From the NCBI GenBank assembly GCA_946811695.1, contig OX328125.1:96484260-96548259 (forward strand): a stretch of 64,000 nucleotides of DNA. Direction: 5' to 3'. Shown here piece by piece: positions 20,946 through 31,911 of the stretch. This DNA comes from Gonocerus acuteangulatus (lineage: Eukaryota > Arthropoda > Insecta > Hemiptera > Coreidae). A program made the translations under genes and the position numbers. A model generated the notes under the pieces. It saw nothing but the letters and a program-made list of their open reading frames with translations. It made no database searches and had not been told where the DNA came from. Every line of letters begins with the position of its first letter. Position 1 is the stretch's first letter.

Positions 20946-21075
20946 AGACCTCTGTCGCTTAGCAACCATATTAATTTAAGTAATTTATTTTAATAAAGTG
21001 TTCTTTGTTTTTTTATAGATTATTTTAAGCAAATCATGCAGGAATGCAGTCTACACTACCCACCTTCAGGGAATG

Positions 21076-21111
21076 TGCATAGTTATGCAGCTCCTGCGTG
21101 ACGGACTTTTC
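21076..21111 (-). repeat. H2-type terminus
   Basis: TAGTTATGCAGCTCCTGCGTG then ACGGACTTTT is the exact H2 end seen at 31650-31671, 37220-37246 and 38141-38167. The segment before it (CAGTCTACACTACCCACCTTCAGG) also matches H2, so 20945-21111 is an H2 end fragment. Confidence 0.75.
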
Positions 21112-21833
21112 ACTTATCCAGGATATTCAGGAAGCAATTTAGAGTGATGAGGAAATTAAACTGTAGTAGAATATAATTAGAATGAATCTATTAATGTTAA
21201 AAAAATAGAAGCTACAATCATTAATCTTATAGTTAATTGTTTTATATGAATCGAAATGACTTCCCCCGTGAAATGAAAGTCTACGCTAATGACCATTGTT
21301 GGCGTCATAAGGCTTCCATTAATCATTTTTTTCCTTATATACCGTAATACTTGGGTGTCGGTGTTCAAACAACCTCTAAGCGGACGAAAAATTCAAAGAA
21401 ATTGCGCAAAAAAGAGGTTGCAAGTTTTATAAAGAAAAAATAAGCTGTGATCAATGCCAACTGATTTTTGGCATTGCAGTCAGCTATTAGAAGCAGGAGG
21501 ACCCAGAGATGCCATGGCACCTCCAGATAACAAAGTAGCTCTCGCCCGTGTTTTGCATTCAGTAACCCCTCCGGCAAGATACAAGAAATATACTAAAGCC
21601 TGGTCCGGTAGATCGTGCAGTTGAATTGCGCATGCGAAACTTTTTGGGATCGAAATATTCTCTAAGGTTCCACCATTTGCAAAGGTCGTTTCAATGAAAA
21701 ACACGCCCCTGGAAATTCTTAGATCTGATTATGTTCCTTTTAAGACCAACGAAAGCGTGAAATGGCCAGGCAAGGGAGGTAGTGTTCAAAATTTCCCAGA
21801 GATAAGCTTTTAAACGAGGGAATTTTTTCTTTA
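21112..21833 (+). pseudogene. Unidentified coding-like remnant
   Basis: From 21483 the plus strand can be read as QLLEAGGPRDAMAPPDNKV, then VLHSVTPPARYKKYTKAW, a stop near 21621, then IAHAKLFGIEIFSKVPPFAK and SDYVPFKTNESVKWPGKGG, ending near 21813. Codon-like composition and an almost continuous frame of ~110 codons suggest a decayed protein segment. I do not recognise the family. The minus strand is also open here, so the case is weak. A Tc1 element inserted immediately downstream. Confidence 0.25.
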
Positions 21834-23294
21834 TACACTCCTGGCCAAATTTATTTGTACACTTTGTTTTTAGTGCAAAACATTAAATATTGATTTAATT
21901 TTTAATTTCTAAGGATTGTAAATCACTATTTGATTGTATGTAAAGCAAATGATAAGGTCAATAACCTGGCTAGAATATTTGCTAGCTATATTTTGGAATA
22001 GAAATAGGATTAATCACAAAATGATAAGCAAAACTTGGCCAAATAAAATTGTACACTTCATATCTACTCTGAAACCGATTTCATTCATGCAAAACATATT
22101 CATTTGGTCTAATTTCACGAGTAAAAAAATAAGTAGACCGGATATCATCGTACATAGCTGTAGCGGAAAAATGTAATCTTCCGCATACCTCAGTGGCATA
22201 TATGGTAAAAACCGATTATAATAGAATATAAATGAAAAGAGGACCCAACCGAAAAATAAATAGGAGATCGGAATCGCGCATAAAAAGAGAAATCCGTCGA
22301 TTAGCTAATGAAGAAGAACTGGTAACTTCTAGGAACTTCAAGGAAAATCTCTATTTAATTGCCTATACGAGAACAATAAGAAGATTTCTGCCAGAAATTG
22401 GTGTAAAATGGAAAAAAATTGTAACAAAAACATCCTCTTACCAATGTTCATCGGGAATTTCGCTTAAAAAAAAAAGCTCGCAAGTGGCTGTCATTAGACA
22501 AGTTCTTCTGGACATGAATTGTATTCACCGAAGAGAAAGATTTTTCTAAAGATGGTCCAGATAATGAGTATAGTTATATAGAAAATGGTCCTAGTACCTC
22601 ATTTAACCGTCCTAAACGGCATATGAGAGGTGGGGGGGTCATGGTTTGGGGTGCAATCGCAGCATCGGGGGATTTTCTCTTAGAAAACAGTCTCTGGACG
22701 AATTAATAGCCGGATGTATTTAACCCTTTTGCGAGAAAAAGTCTTGGTCTGAATATGTATGGAAAATATTATTTTTTGCAAGATAATGCCCCTGTTCATA
22801 CTTCCAGAGTGACAAAACAAGGGCTGTTCGAAATGGGTCTTCAAGTGTTAGGGTGGACAGGACGATCTCCTGACCTTTAGCCTATCGAACATTATTAGCA
22901 AGCACTATCTGCAGAAGATTACAAGAAAAGAGCATTCCAAAACGATGAATAATTTTGGCAGGCTATTTTAAAAGCAGTTCACAATATTAAAATCAAATAG
23001 CCAGAATAATTGAAAACATTGTGCTGCTCAATGAACAGAAGAGTCTTAAATGATATTAAACTAAATGGTAATACCATTGATTACTAGTTTTTTAATTAGT
23101 TTTTTATGTTTTTGAATTAAATTTTAAGTGTACAATTAAATTTGGCCAACTTTTAACTGTATAAATCTTTTAAAAAATTATAATAAAGCTTATACTTATA
23201 ATAAAATCATTTCAAAAGGAGTTTTGTTTTTAGTTTTAGGTTATCCTAATGTCTCTGGATAATAGGTGTACAATAAAATTTGGCCAGGGGTGTA
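21834..23294 (+). mobile_element. Tc1-like DNA transposon, degraded
   Basis: TIRs CACTCCTGGCCAAATTTAT and the complement of CAATAAAATTTGGCCAGG then GGTG bound 21836-23292 (1,457 bp), with the TA target duplicated at both ends. Length and TA flanks are standard for Tc1. The interior holds a decayed transposase. Confidence 0.9.
22232..23085 (+). pseudogene. Tc1-like transposase pseudogene
   Basis: The first 105 codons are open and begin MKRGPNRKINRRSESRIKRE, which is the linker/HTH2 region of Tc1 transposases (KRGPKRKL...). RTIRRFLPEIGV and KWKKIVTKTSSYQCSSGISL follow. Beyond 22549 stops and frameshifts accumulate. A VMVWGAIAASG-like segment (near 22640) and LQDNAPVHTSRV-like codons (near 22776-22810) mark the DDE core, and the third acidic region is unreadable. 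It is dead. The first HTH is missing or unrecognisable upstream of the first Met. Confidence 0.8.
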
Positions 23295-23375
23295 TTTACT
23301 CGATGTAAATAAATATAGGCCAAGTCCTTTTTTCCTGCAAACAGCTATCTGAATAGACTACTACCTCAATAAGGG

Positions 23376-23613
23376 TGCGTTTATATCTGATAGTTATTGC
23401 AGGATATTTTTTCAGACAGAAATTGTAACTAATGTAAACAACAAACAATTTATATCTGAGATATATATTTCTATCAAGAGCAATAAGGGTGCGTTTACAG
23501 CTGACACTTCTCGCAGGAAATATATCTCAGGTGTAGGATATAATAATTATGATAATTATCCATCCGACACCTGAGATATATTTCCTGCGAGAAATGTCAG
23601 ATGTAAACGCACC
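23376..23613. mobile_element. Small palindromic MITE plus a second partial copy
   Basis: 23487-23613 is a near-perfect foldback with ends GGGTGCGTTTACA and TGTAAACGCACC, flanked by ATAA on both sides (TAA or ATAA target). A diverged partial copy begins GGGTGCGTTTATATC at 23381. A related GGCGCACCCTTA end occurs at 25035. Confidence 0.8.
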
Positions 23614-23862
23614 ATAAAAATTATAACTTAAACTTAATCGTTAGTGGTTGTTTTTATATATTTTTTCTTCTTTTCAGTTAATTTTTTTTTTTTAATATTA
23701 ACTTATCTTTTATACATCAATTACATATAAAAACGAGCAAGAAATCACTGCTAAACCACAATCTCTTCATTCACAACCGATTTAATTTCGGGAAAATCAA
23801 TTTACGACCAATCAATGACTACAAACAGAAAACATTATATTTCCAATATATTTAGATGGTAC
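23614..23862. other. AT-rich spacer
   Basis: No feature recognised apart from a T run near 23682. Confidence 0.4.
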
Positions 23863-24312
23863 CAGGGGCGTATACAAAGGGGCCCCGAGGATTGTAGTCT
23901 CCCATCAAAATTTTGATTTCACAGGTAAAAATTTGTCAGAAGTAAAAAATTTGGGTGCTATAGCGTTTTAGTTAGCTAACTATTCTAAGTTCTAGGTTGT
24001 TAGTATTCCAACCCCCCCCCCCTCAAACACCCGGTACTCCCCGCGTTTCCGAGATTCTTTCCTCTATACGCCCCTGGATAGTATTCGTACCCCCCCCCCC
24101 AAACACCCGGTACTCCCCGCGCTTCCGAGATTCTTTCCTATATACGCCCCTGGATAGTATTCCAACCCCCCCCCCCCCAACACCCGGTACTCCCCGCGCT
24201 TCCGAGATTCTTTCCTATAGACGCCCCTGGATAGTATTCCAACCCCCCCCCCCCAAACACCCGGTACTCCCCGCGCTTCCGAGATTCTTTCCTATATACG
24301 CCCCTGGATAGT
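23863..24312. mobile_element. hAT-type MITE (CAGGGGCGTATA) with a 4-fold tandem end
   Basis: The left TIR is CAGGGGCGTATACA; the right TIR is TATATACGCCCCTG. The right end is amplified: a ~79-bp unit (GATAGTATTCCAACCCCC ... GAGATTCTTTCCTATATACG then CCCCTG) is present four times from ~23998 to 24312, differing mainly in C-run length. The proline-rich reading frame through it is an artefact of the C runs. Confidence 0.8.
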
Positions 24313-24628
24313 ATTCGTACCTGTATTTATTATATGATTAGGATTGTTTTATGTTTATCCGCAATACCTAAATGGGATTGAGGGTTATAAGATGACATTC
24401 CAAAATCTGCCAGGTATTACACGGTGTATAGGAATGTTGCTTGTGGTAGAGTAGGCGAAATCCAAGGACTGCGGACTCCTACACTATCTGCGCTACACTC
24501 CTCGATCGCAGATATTGTCTGCGCATTTCGATGAACATTTGTGTGTAGAAAATGTGTGTGTTTATATTTCAGTTCATTCTCCGTTCCGAGATCCATAAAT
24601 TGTTCTCCCCGAGATATAGTAAAAACAG
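24313..24628. other. Unclassified interval
   Basis: Mixed-composition DNA without a recognised gene or TE end. Confidence 0.4.
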
Positions 24629-24835
24629 CCCGACTTGCAGGAACTGCGTCATCTTAAATATTGGAAGGTTATAGACGTTGGATGGTTATAAACATCTTTC
24701 CACGCAATTTAATAAACAAGGGAAACAAAAAACAAAAATGTGAATTGAGAAAGTGGTTCTAAATGTTATTTCCTTTGATATAAAAAACAATGCATTGAAA
24801 TCGGTTAAGATTTAGAACCTGTAGACCTTTTTGAA
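24629..24835 (+). mobile_element. H1-related element fragment, uninterrupted
   Basis: Starts AAAAACAGCCCGACTTGCAGG then AACTGCGTCATCTTA, the H1 terminal motif. It continues through TTGGATGGTTATAAACATC and TTGAAATCGGTTAAGATTTAG. It is the uninterrupted homolog of the sequence split by the LINE at 7964-9164. Confidence 0.65.
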
Positions 24836-25150
24836 ACACAATATGTGGGTTGGCGCCATTTTGCTTTGTCGGTCTGAAATCGGTCTAGAAACAAACAAGT
24901 TTGAATGGCCAAGAATCGGTGGCTGTTGGATTGGACCGGATTGGATCGGGTCGGGACCTCCATTGAGATGCACGTGTTTGTTTTTCTCCCGACAGTCGGT
25001 GGCTATTGGATCGGATCGGAACGGGTCCAGTGTAGGCGCACCCTTAATCGTACGAGTTTGTTCTTCAGTTAAAAGTTTAGCATATCGGTCTGCACTTGAG
25101 TTTAGTCCTAAGTTTTCGTGTCCTGGTAGGCACAATATTAACAATTAATA
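24836..25150. repeat. Internal duplication with GGATCGG words
   Basis: TCGGTGGCTGTTGGATTGG (24919) and TCGGTGGCTATTGGATCGG (25002) are ~83 bp apart, each followed by GGAxCGGGTC. Reading frames on both strands are open by chance across this GC-richer island; no domain recognised. Confidence 0.4.
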
Positions 25151-25555
25151 ACACGGGCAAAAACGGTTAAATGAAACGAACACAACACTTTACAATTTTA
25201 AACACCCATTTCTCGGAATGAAATCGCGTTGAAAAACCGCTTAAGAACCGTTTTTGCAGAAATTCGATTTTCAGTGGAGGTGATAGTTTTTCTTTCAATA
25301 AAAGAAACGTCTTCAGCTTTATACTGATTGTTAAGGCTGGTGCATTCCTTGCTTAATGTTATAGCTTGGATGTCTACTATTGTTTATAGCTTCTCTTTCG
25401 AAAAAGCAACGGGCATCATTCTGACCAGAATAGGTTGATTACCTGTAGATAATCCGTCCTAAAAATCTGTGTTAATAATAAGTGAATGTTAAAATTTGTA
25501 TTTACAAAGAATGACTAGGCAACGGACGACAGCGTATCCAAAGTTTACCACCAGT
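25151..25555. other. Unclassified interval
   Basis: No feature recognised. Confidence 0.4.
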
Positions 25556-25673
25556 TTATAATGCCAATAACAACCAGTTTTCTCAGGTGGTCACCCATCC
25601 AATTCCCAACCAAACCCGACGTTTCTTAATTTTGCTGACTTGACGAGAACCGCTGCATTTCAGGTAGCATGGC
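25556..25673 (-). mobile_element. 5S-derived SINE, old and diverged
   Basis: On the minus strand GCTACCTGAAATGCAGCGG, AGCAAAATTAAGAAACGTC and GATGGGTGACCACCTGAG retain the 5S order, with many substitutions and no clear A tail. Confidence 0.65.
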
Positions 25674-25689
25674 AAAATCTCGTTAGTTT

Positions 25690-25973
25690 ATAAACAGTAT
25701 TATTATGAAATATGTAACTAATAGAATCTCTGCCCTTCCGACAGAGTTAATACAAAAAGAAAATAAATTTAAAAGCATACGCACTTACAAAATAAAATTT
25801 GCATATTTTAAAAATGAAATGCAGTATTTTAAGTGAAAAAGAATGGTAGACGTCCTTGCTACAAAAGGCAATAAAAATTAAAAACAGAATTGAATCAATA
25901 AAAGAGGTATTAAACATAATTACAAATCCAATTCCCCATTTTGATTTACACAACTATATAATTTGGAATAAAA
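25690..25973. other. AT-rich spacer
   Basis: No feature recognised. Confidence 0.4.
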
Positions 25974-27048
25974 AAAGTCCGTCACGCAGGAGCTGCATAA
26001 CTAAGCACTTTCCTTAGAATTTGGGTAGTGTAGACTGCTTTCCAGAACAATTTGCTTAAAATATCCTACATAAATAAAATAAAAACATGAATAGTTCTCT
26101 TTTAATTTTGTAATGAGTAACTGATAAATTATTAATTTGCTTCCAGAGTTATGTTTACACATGGTACCTACTACACTACGTAATAAATACAAAAAACCTC
26201 GTATTATCGTATTTTGATCTAACACAGGAACCGGATACAGTCCCTCTAGCGCTCCTTGCGGCGCCTTTGTGAACCTATATCTGGCTGGCTTTCCTATTGA
26301 AATATATTACAAAGTAAACCCCCCTTTCCGATTGACCGATTCAGCTCATTTTTACAACACTTCTTTCTCATGAGTTACCCACGACGTATACCGCGTTTCG
26401 TTACAATACAGCAGAAATTACGACCAGTATGAGTATATTAGTAATTTGGGTCCGGAGTAAACCCCCCCTTCTAATGAACCGATTTAGTTTATTTTTACAA
26501 CACATATTTACCTGTAGATTACCACTATGAATACCGAGTTTCGTCGAAATATACCTAAAATCACGGCTGGTAGTGGCGAATTGGTATTGTCGGTCCGGAG
26601 TAAACCCCCCCTCCTCATGAACCGATTTAGTTCATTTTTATATCTCACTTTTCTCTCTATATTACCACTACGAATACCAAGTTTTGTTGAAATATAACAA
26701 ATATTACGGCTGAAATGGTCAAATTAGTGTTTTGGGTTCGGGGTAAACCCCCCCTTCCGGTGGACCGATTTTGGTGGTTAACGAACTCGTTCAATCGTTT
26801 GCTAATTGAATGCTATATACCAAGTTTCGTGACGAAAAAACCAAAACTCTGGCCGCTATCGTGTTAACAGACACATATATATATATGCATATATATATAT
26901 ATATATATATAGATATATATAAATTTTAACGGGGGTCATTTTCGGTGTCTACTAGGTAGGATCGATAAAGATTTGAAGAAATTTTTCAAAAATTCCGTCA
27001 TGAGTCCAACCTCAATAGCTACTTTCCTTCCGAGGAAAGTGCTAAAAA
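25974..27048 (+). repeat. Left arm of H2 foldback
   Basis: Four ~143-bp units from ~26300 to 26870, then ACAGACACATATAT, (AT)n, AAATTTTAACGGGGGTCATT, and an inner end near GGAAAGTGCTAAAAA. Confidence 0.85.
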
Positions 27049-27310
27049 GACCAGTAATTGCAACAGGTGGAGATTTCGCAAATATTTCACAATATTTTGA
27101 AGAGCCTTTAAGCCATCTGTTGCCAAATGAAGGTTGTGCTGAAGATAAAACCGTTTATTGAGCGCTAAACTAAAGCCCATGTTAGTCCCATCAAAATATT
27201 TTATAGGCCGTATACAATCTGTCAACTTAATTACCATCTTTTATTGAGTTTGAGGAGGTTAAATGTGTGTCAAATTGCAAAATCTTAAATATGTCTTCTC
27301 AGAAGAAACA

Positions 27311-27650
27311 ATAAAGTAGTGTGAAGGAAGGAAGGATTACTGCTTTTAAGACCCCAAGCCTCCTAAAATGTGGGAGAATATATATATGTATATGTATATG
27401 TATATATATACATATATATATTCTCTCACATTTTAGGAGGCTTGGGGTCTTAAAAGCAGTAATCCTTCCTTCCTTCACACTACTTTATTTACTAGGCCCG
27501 ACATGTTTCGTGGATATTTTCGCACTTCTTGCTAGGAAGTACTCTCCCTCTGGAGTTTGCACAAAACATGTCGGGCCTAATAAATAAAGTAGTCCGAAAG
27601 AAGGAAGGATTACTGCTTTTAAGACCCCACGCCTACTAAAATTTGAGAGT
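27311..27650. repeat. ~178-bp palindrome plus a third arm copy and Penelope-like motif
   Basis: 27311-27488 is a palindrome with ~70-bp arms (AGTAGTGTGAAGGAAGGAAG ... complement) around a TATG/TA centre. The arm recurs a third time at 27585-27650 (AAGTAGTCCGAAAGAAGGAAG). Between them, inverted GGCCCGACATGTTTCGTGG (27498) and AAAACATGTCGGGCCTAATA (27562) carry the GAAACATGTC motif of minimal Penelope-type hammerheads. This fits tandem, partly inverted Penelope-like termini. Confidence 0.6.
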
Positions 27651-27658
27651 ATGTATGT

Positions 27659-27660
<2 letters not shown>

Positions 27661-27693
<33 letters not shown>
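27661..27693. repeat. T homopolymer
   Basis: About 33 T residues; possibly the tail of a minus-strand retroelement, though no SINE body adjoins it. Confidence 0.8.
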
Positions 27694-27854
27694 CCTACCC
27701 CCAAAGAAAATTTACAAAGCAAAACCTCTGGCTTGTGCCAGTTCATGCTACATTCCACTTTCCACAAATAATGTCAGTGTTTGATGGTGGAGTACACTTT
27801 TTCCATGCGAGTCTTCCCTTGAAGGGTCCATCCACTTGCTGTTGGTGGGTGTAT

Positions 27855-27855
27855 G

Positions 27856-27886
<31 letters not shown>

Positions 27887-27901
27887 ATATATATATATAT
27901 G

Positions 27902-27947
<46 letters not shown>
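27855..27947. repeat. (AT)n microsatellite with GTATGTA interruptions
   Basis: Three TA blocks. Confidence 0.95.
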
Positions 27948-27948
<1 letters not shown>

Positions 27949-28439
27949 CTTACATAAAAAAGGCGAAAGGTCGGTAAAGGTATCTTCTCCGTACCATTTA
28001 TTGTTGCTCTATAAAAAGCAATTTCTTAATGATTTAGTGAAACAAATAACAGAATAAAATTAGTTGTAGTCCATGAATAGAATTCTATCAATGTCAGCTT
28101 CCTCATCATGCTCTAGACAGTTTGAAATTTATAAGTGGTCCTGAATCCATGTTTATTTTAAATTTTGTATTTAATCATACAATCAGTTTGTTGAAGTAAT
28201 TATTTCCATAAAGGTTTAGTTATGTGTATATGTGTATAATTATGTGTGTACGTCAAACAGAGATTTGACTTTACTTTTGTTGAATAGACAAATGATACAA
28301 CTTGTCATTATTAAAATTATTTATTTTTCTATTTTTGTAAATATTTTGTGAGTTTATTTCAGGCAGAAGTTCAATAAATATTCAGATCTTAGTCTTTCAT
28401 ATGGAAAGGCCATGTAATTAATTTTTATTATAGATGTAC
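27948..28439. other. AT-rich spacer inside H2
   Basis: No feature recognised. Confidence 0.4.
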
Positions 28440-29515
28440 TGAGATCAGTCAGGTGAAGGAATTTGTGAGTACCTAGGAGTAAAATTTACAGACCCTAGAT
28501 TTTTTTTAGATTCCACTAACTATGAACCTCAAAATCAGCTTGTGGCTCGGTACTCAAAATTTTGGCCCGGATCAAATTTCTAGAAAACATATTTGACCTT
28601 ATCAAAACAACACCTAATCACATTGTAAGACTAGAAACTGCCTCGGATTATGCAAGTACCCAGGTCATCAAAGCTGCTGTGTCTTGGATGGTAAAACTCC
28701 TCAGAATTGGTGTCTTGGATGGTAAAACTCCTCAGAATTGGTGTCTTGGATGGTAAAACTCCTCAGAATGGGTGTCTTGGATGGTAAAACTCTTTAGAAT
28801 GGGTGTCTTGGATGGTAAAACTCCCCAGAATGGGTGTCTTGGATGGTAAAACTCCTCAGAATGGGTGTCTTGGATGGTAAAACTCTTTAGAATGGGTGTC
28901 TTGGATGGTAAAACTCCTCAGAATGGGTGTCTTGGATGGTAAAACTCTTTAGAATGGGTGTCTTGGATGGTAAAACTCCTCAGAATGGGTGTCTTGGATG
29001 GTAAAACTCCTCAGAATGGGTGTCTTGGATGGCAAAACTCCTCAGAATGGTTGTCTTGGATGGTAAAACTCTTTAGAATGGGTGTCTTGGATGGTAAAAC
29101 TCCCCAGAATGGGTGTCTTGGATGGTAAAACTCCTCAGGATGGGTGTCTTGGATGGTAAAACTCTTTAGAATGGGTGTCTTGGATGGTAAAACTCCTCAG
29201 AATGGGTGTCTTGGATGGTAAAACTCCTCAGAATGGGTGTCTTGGATGGTAAAACTCTTTAGAATGGGTGTCTTGGATGGTAAAACTCCCCAGAATGGGT
29301 GTCTTGGATGGTAAAACTCCTCAGAATGGAGAAGGACGGGCTCCGCAGGCTTTGCTATAATAGACTCTATTTACTCGACCAAGAATCCTCAAATCAATCT
29401 AAATACAATCGGATATCACAGATTAAACAAATTTCTCATGGCGGTTTTCTTAATATCTGGCTAAACCAAAATCCAAACATTATTTTAAAAAAAATCCGAC
29501 GATGGCGCTAATAAT
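28440..29515 (+). pseudogene. LINE ORF C-terminal fragment split by a minisatellite
   Basis: Codons around 28466-28500 read EYLGVKFTDPRFFLD, matching the [YF]LG[VI] motif just after the RT palm. They continue NYEPQNQLVARYSKFWPG, FLENIFDLIKTTPNHIVRLE and SDYASTQVIKAAVSWMVKLL. After ~650 bp of 31-bp repeats the protein resumes: VSWMVKLLRMEKDGL, LCYNRLYLLDQESSNQSKYN, GGFLNIWLNQNP. The pattern (D-Y-A ... V-I-K-A-A ... W-x-x-K-x-L-x-M ... C-Y-x-R-L) fits a LINE C-terminal region, clade unresolved. Stops and shifts are present. The repeat was evidently amplified from the VSWMVKLLRMG codons. Confidence 0.55.
28676..29331. repeat. 31-bp minisatellite, 21 units, three variants
   Basis: The unit is GGTGTCTTGGATGGTAAAAC + TCCTCAGAATG. 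The variable triplet gives types A (CTCCTCAG), B (CTCTTTAG) and C (CTCCCCAG). My reading of the order is A A A B C A B A B A A A B C A B A A B C A. The recurring B-C-A blocks imply multi-unit duplications. It sits in the middle of a LINE reading frame. Confidence 0.9.
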
Positions 29516-30419
29516 TAAATCTAAGAATAATTTAGTAAATAATGATTTTTCGAAAAAGAGAACTCAGATTTCAGCTATTTCTATAAAAATCTTCTTACAT
29601 TTCCCGGCGTTCCTCAAAACTATTTACCTGCTCTTAACATTTCCTTTCCTAAAAATAATTACCCGACACAGAACTTCCAGCAAATATGCCATCGAATTCT
29701 CCTCCAAGTCCATCAGACTATTGCGCACTTTATGCAATAATGCAGTTAAAGAAATCACATCATATCTTTCTCTACTGTTCTGTTTATAGCAATATTCGCC
29801 AAACATTTTCCCCCATCAATTATTCCATCCAATGATGAATTGAATTAATGTTCGATAGAAAATAAAATAGAAATGTTCGTGCTCTGTGCACACCGCTTCG
29901 GATGCTAAAAACATCTCTATGTATCTTTTTACTTTTAATTAATTTAACATTAACAGTTGTAATTAAACAAATACATTGTAAACTTAATGGGAAGTCAAAA
30001 GACCATTAAAAAAAAAAACGTAAGAATAACAAACAAATACATTGGAACAAGTGAGTAACAAGGCCTGTTTACAATTTCTTCGTGAAAGAAGGAGTTCAGC
30101 AAATACTGTAAATAAGGTATATAAAAGATTTGATAATAAACATAATTACTATACAAAGTAAGAATTGAGAAAATGAGAAAATCAGTAACTCTTCAGATAA
30201 AATTGTTGCAGGTTCCTTTAAAAAGTTTGGCTTCAAAAACAGTATAGTTATACCTCTTATAAATCGTTCACAGAAAGCGAAAGTAATTATTTATTGATAA
30301 TATGGGTCAAAAATAAACAGAGATATTTTATTTATTGTCAAAAACATTTTACAGATATTCAACGGAATTATAAATTCATTGCGGTAATCGTGTAATAATT
30401 AAATCATGTGAATTTTTAT
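29516..30419. other. AT-rich interior of H2, no gene
   Basis: A 95-codon stretch at 29502-29789 has no recognised domain. A short A run lies at 30009. Otherwise featureless. Confidence 0.4.
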
Positions 30420-30560
30420 TTTTTAGCACTTTCCTCCGAAGGAAAGTAGCTATTGAGGTTGGACTCATGACGGAATTTTTGAAAAATTTCTTCAAATCTT
30501 TATCGATCCTACCTAGTAGACACCGAAAATGACCCCCGTTAAAATTTATATATATCTATA

Positions 30561-30610
<50 letters not shown>

Positions 30611-31671
30611 TATATATATATATATGTGTCTGTTAACACGATAGCGGCCAGAGTTTTTGTTTTTTCGTCACGAAACTTGGTATATAGCATTCAATTAGCA
30701 AACGATTGAACGAGTTCGTTAACCACCAAAGTCGGTCCATCAGAAGGGGGGGTTTACCCCGAACCCAAAACACTAATTTGACTATGTCAGCCGTAATATT
30801 TGTTATATTTCAACGAAACTTGGTATTTGTAGTGGTAATATAGAGAGGAAAGTGAGATATAAAAATGAACTAAATCGGTTCATTAGAAGGGGGGTTTACT
30901 CCGGACCCACAATACCAATTCGCCACTACCAGCCGTGATTTTTGGTATATTTCGACGAAACTCGGTATTCGTAGTGCTAATCCACAGGTAAATATGTGTT
31001 GTAAAAATAAACTAAATCGGTTCATTAGGAGGGGGGTTTACTCCAGACCCACAATACCAATTCGCCACTACCAGCCGTGATTTTTGGTATATTTCGACGA
31101 AACTCGGTATTCGTAGTAGTAATCTACAGGTAAATATGTGTTCTAAAAATAAACTAAATCGGTTCATTAGAAGGGGGGGTTTACTCCGGACCCAAATTCC
31201 TTATATACTCATACCGGTCGTAATTTCTGCTGTATTGTAACGAAACGCGGTATACGTCGTGGGTAACTCATGAGAAAGAAGTGTTGTAAAAATGAGCTGA
31301 ATCGGTCAATCGCAAAGCGGGGGTTTAATTTGTAATATATTTCAATAGAAAAGCCCGTCAGACGTAGGTTCACAAAGCCGCCGCAAGGAGCGCTATCTAC
31401 CACTATGTACCTGTTCCTGCGTTAGATCAAAATACGATAATATGAGGTTTTTTGTATTTATTACGTAGTGTAGTAGGTACCATGTGTAAACATAACTCTG
31501 GAAGCAAATTAATAATTGATCAGTTACTCATTACAAAATTAAAAGAGAACTATTCACGTTTTTATTTTATTTATGTAGGATATTTTAAGCAAATTGTTCT
31601 GGAAAGCAGTCTACACTACCCAAATTCTGAGGAAAGTGCTTAGTTATGCAGTTCCTGCGTGACGGACTTTT
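30420..31671 (-). repeat. Right arm of H2 foldback
   Basis: The inverted partner of 25974-27048. It carries two consecutive units with GACCCACAATACCAATTCGC where the left arm has one, plus a longer (AT)n block (30550-30627). The outer end is GCAGTTCCTGCGTGACGG then ACTTTT. Confidence 0.85.
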
Positions 31672-31911
31672 ACTAATGTTTTTTCTCTATTGAGGACCCT
31701 AGAGGTCAAGGGTTCTATGTAACAAACTCAATGTATTGAAGAAAATGGAGTCAAAGTTAAACATATGTGGTAATAGCAAACACTAGATTTTTACAGTTCC
31801 GATCATACTAGACGAATCCTCAGGTCTTTAGCTGTTTATTATCGATGGTACATAATAGGTTCATCATCCGGTTTATGATTAATATGCAAAATAATTGGAG
31901 AATCCACACAT
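31672..31911. other. Unclassified spacer
   Basis: No feature recognised. Confidence 0.4.

Larger units (their letters stand above)
25974..31671. mobile_element. H2 foldback element, 5.7 kb
   Basis: The left arm 25974-27048 and right arm 30420-31671 are inverted copies and both terminate with AAAAGTCCGTCACGCAGGAG and its complement. Each arm consists largely of ~143-bp tandem units (GGTCCGGAGTAAACCCCCC ... CCGATTTAGTTCATTTTTA ... GAATACCGAGTTTCGTCGAA). The right arm has one more unit than the left. The arms' inner side holds (AT)n then AAATTTTAACGGGGGTCATT. The interior 27049-30419 carries palindromes, a T run and a LINE fragment, and no transposase or helicase. Long repeat-built arms resemble Drosophila Foldback elements. 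Terminal similarity to H1 suggests a common origin. Confidence 0.8.

Noticed and set aside
23997..24311. Proline-rich 104-codon protein
   Set aside because: It arises from C homopolymers in a tandemly amplified MITE end.
24812..25148. Opposed 105-110 codon frames
   Set aside because: Both strands are open over the same GC-richer repeat; no domain on either.
28676..29331. CRISPR-like regular repeats
   Set aside because: Units are contiguous 31-bp tandem copies without spacers, in a eukaryotic LINE; the same applies to 13040-13580 and 15376-15785.
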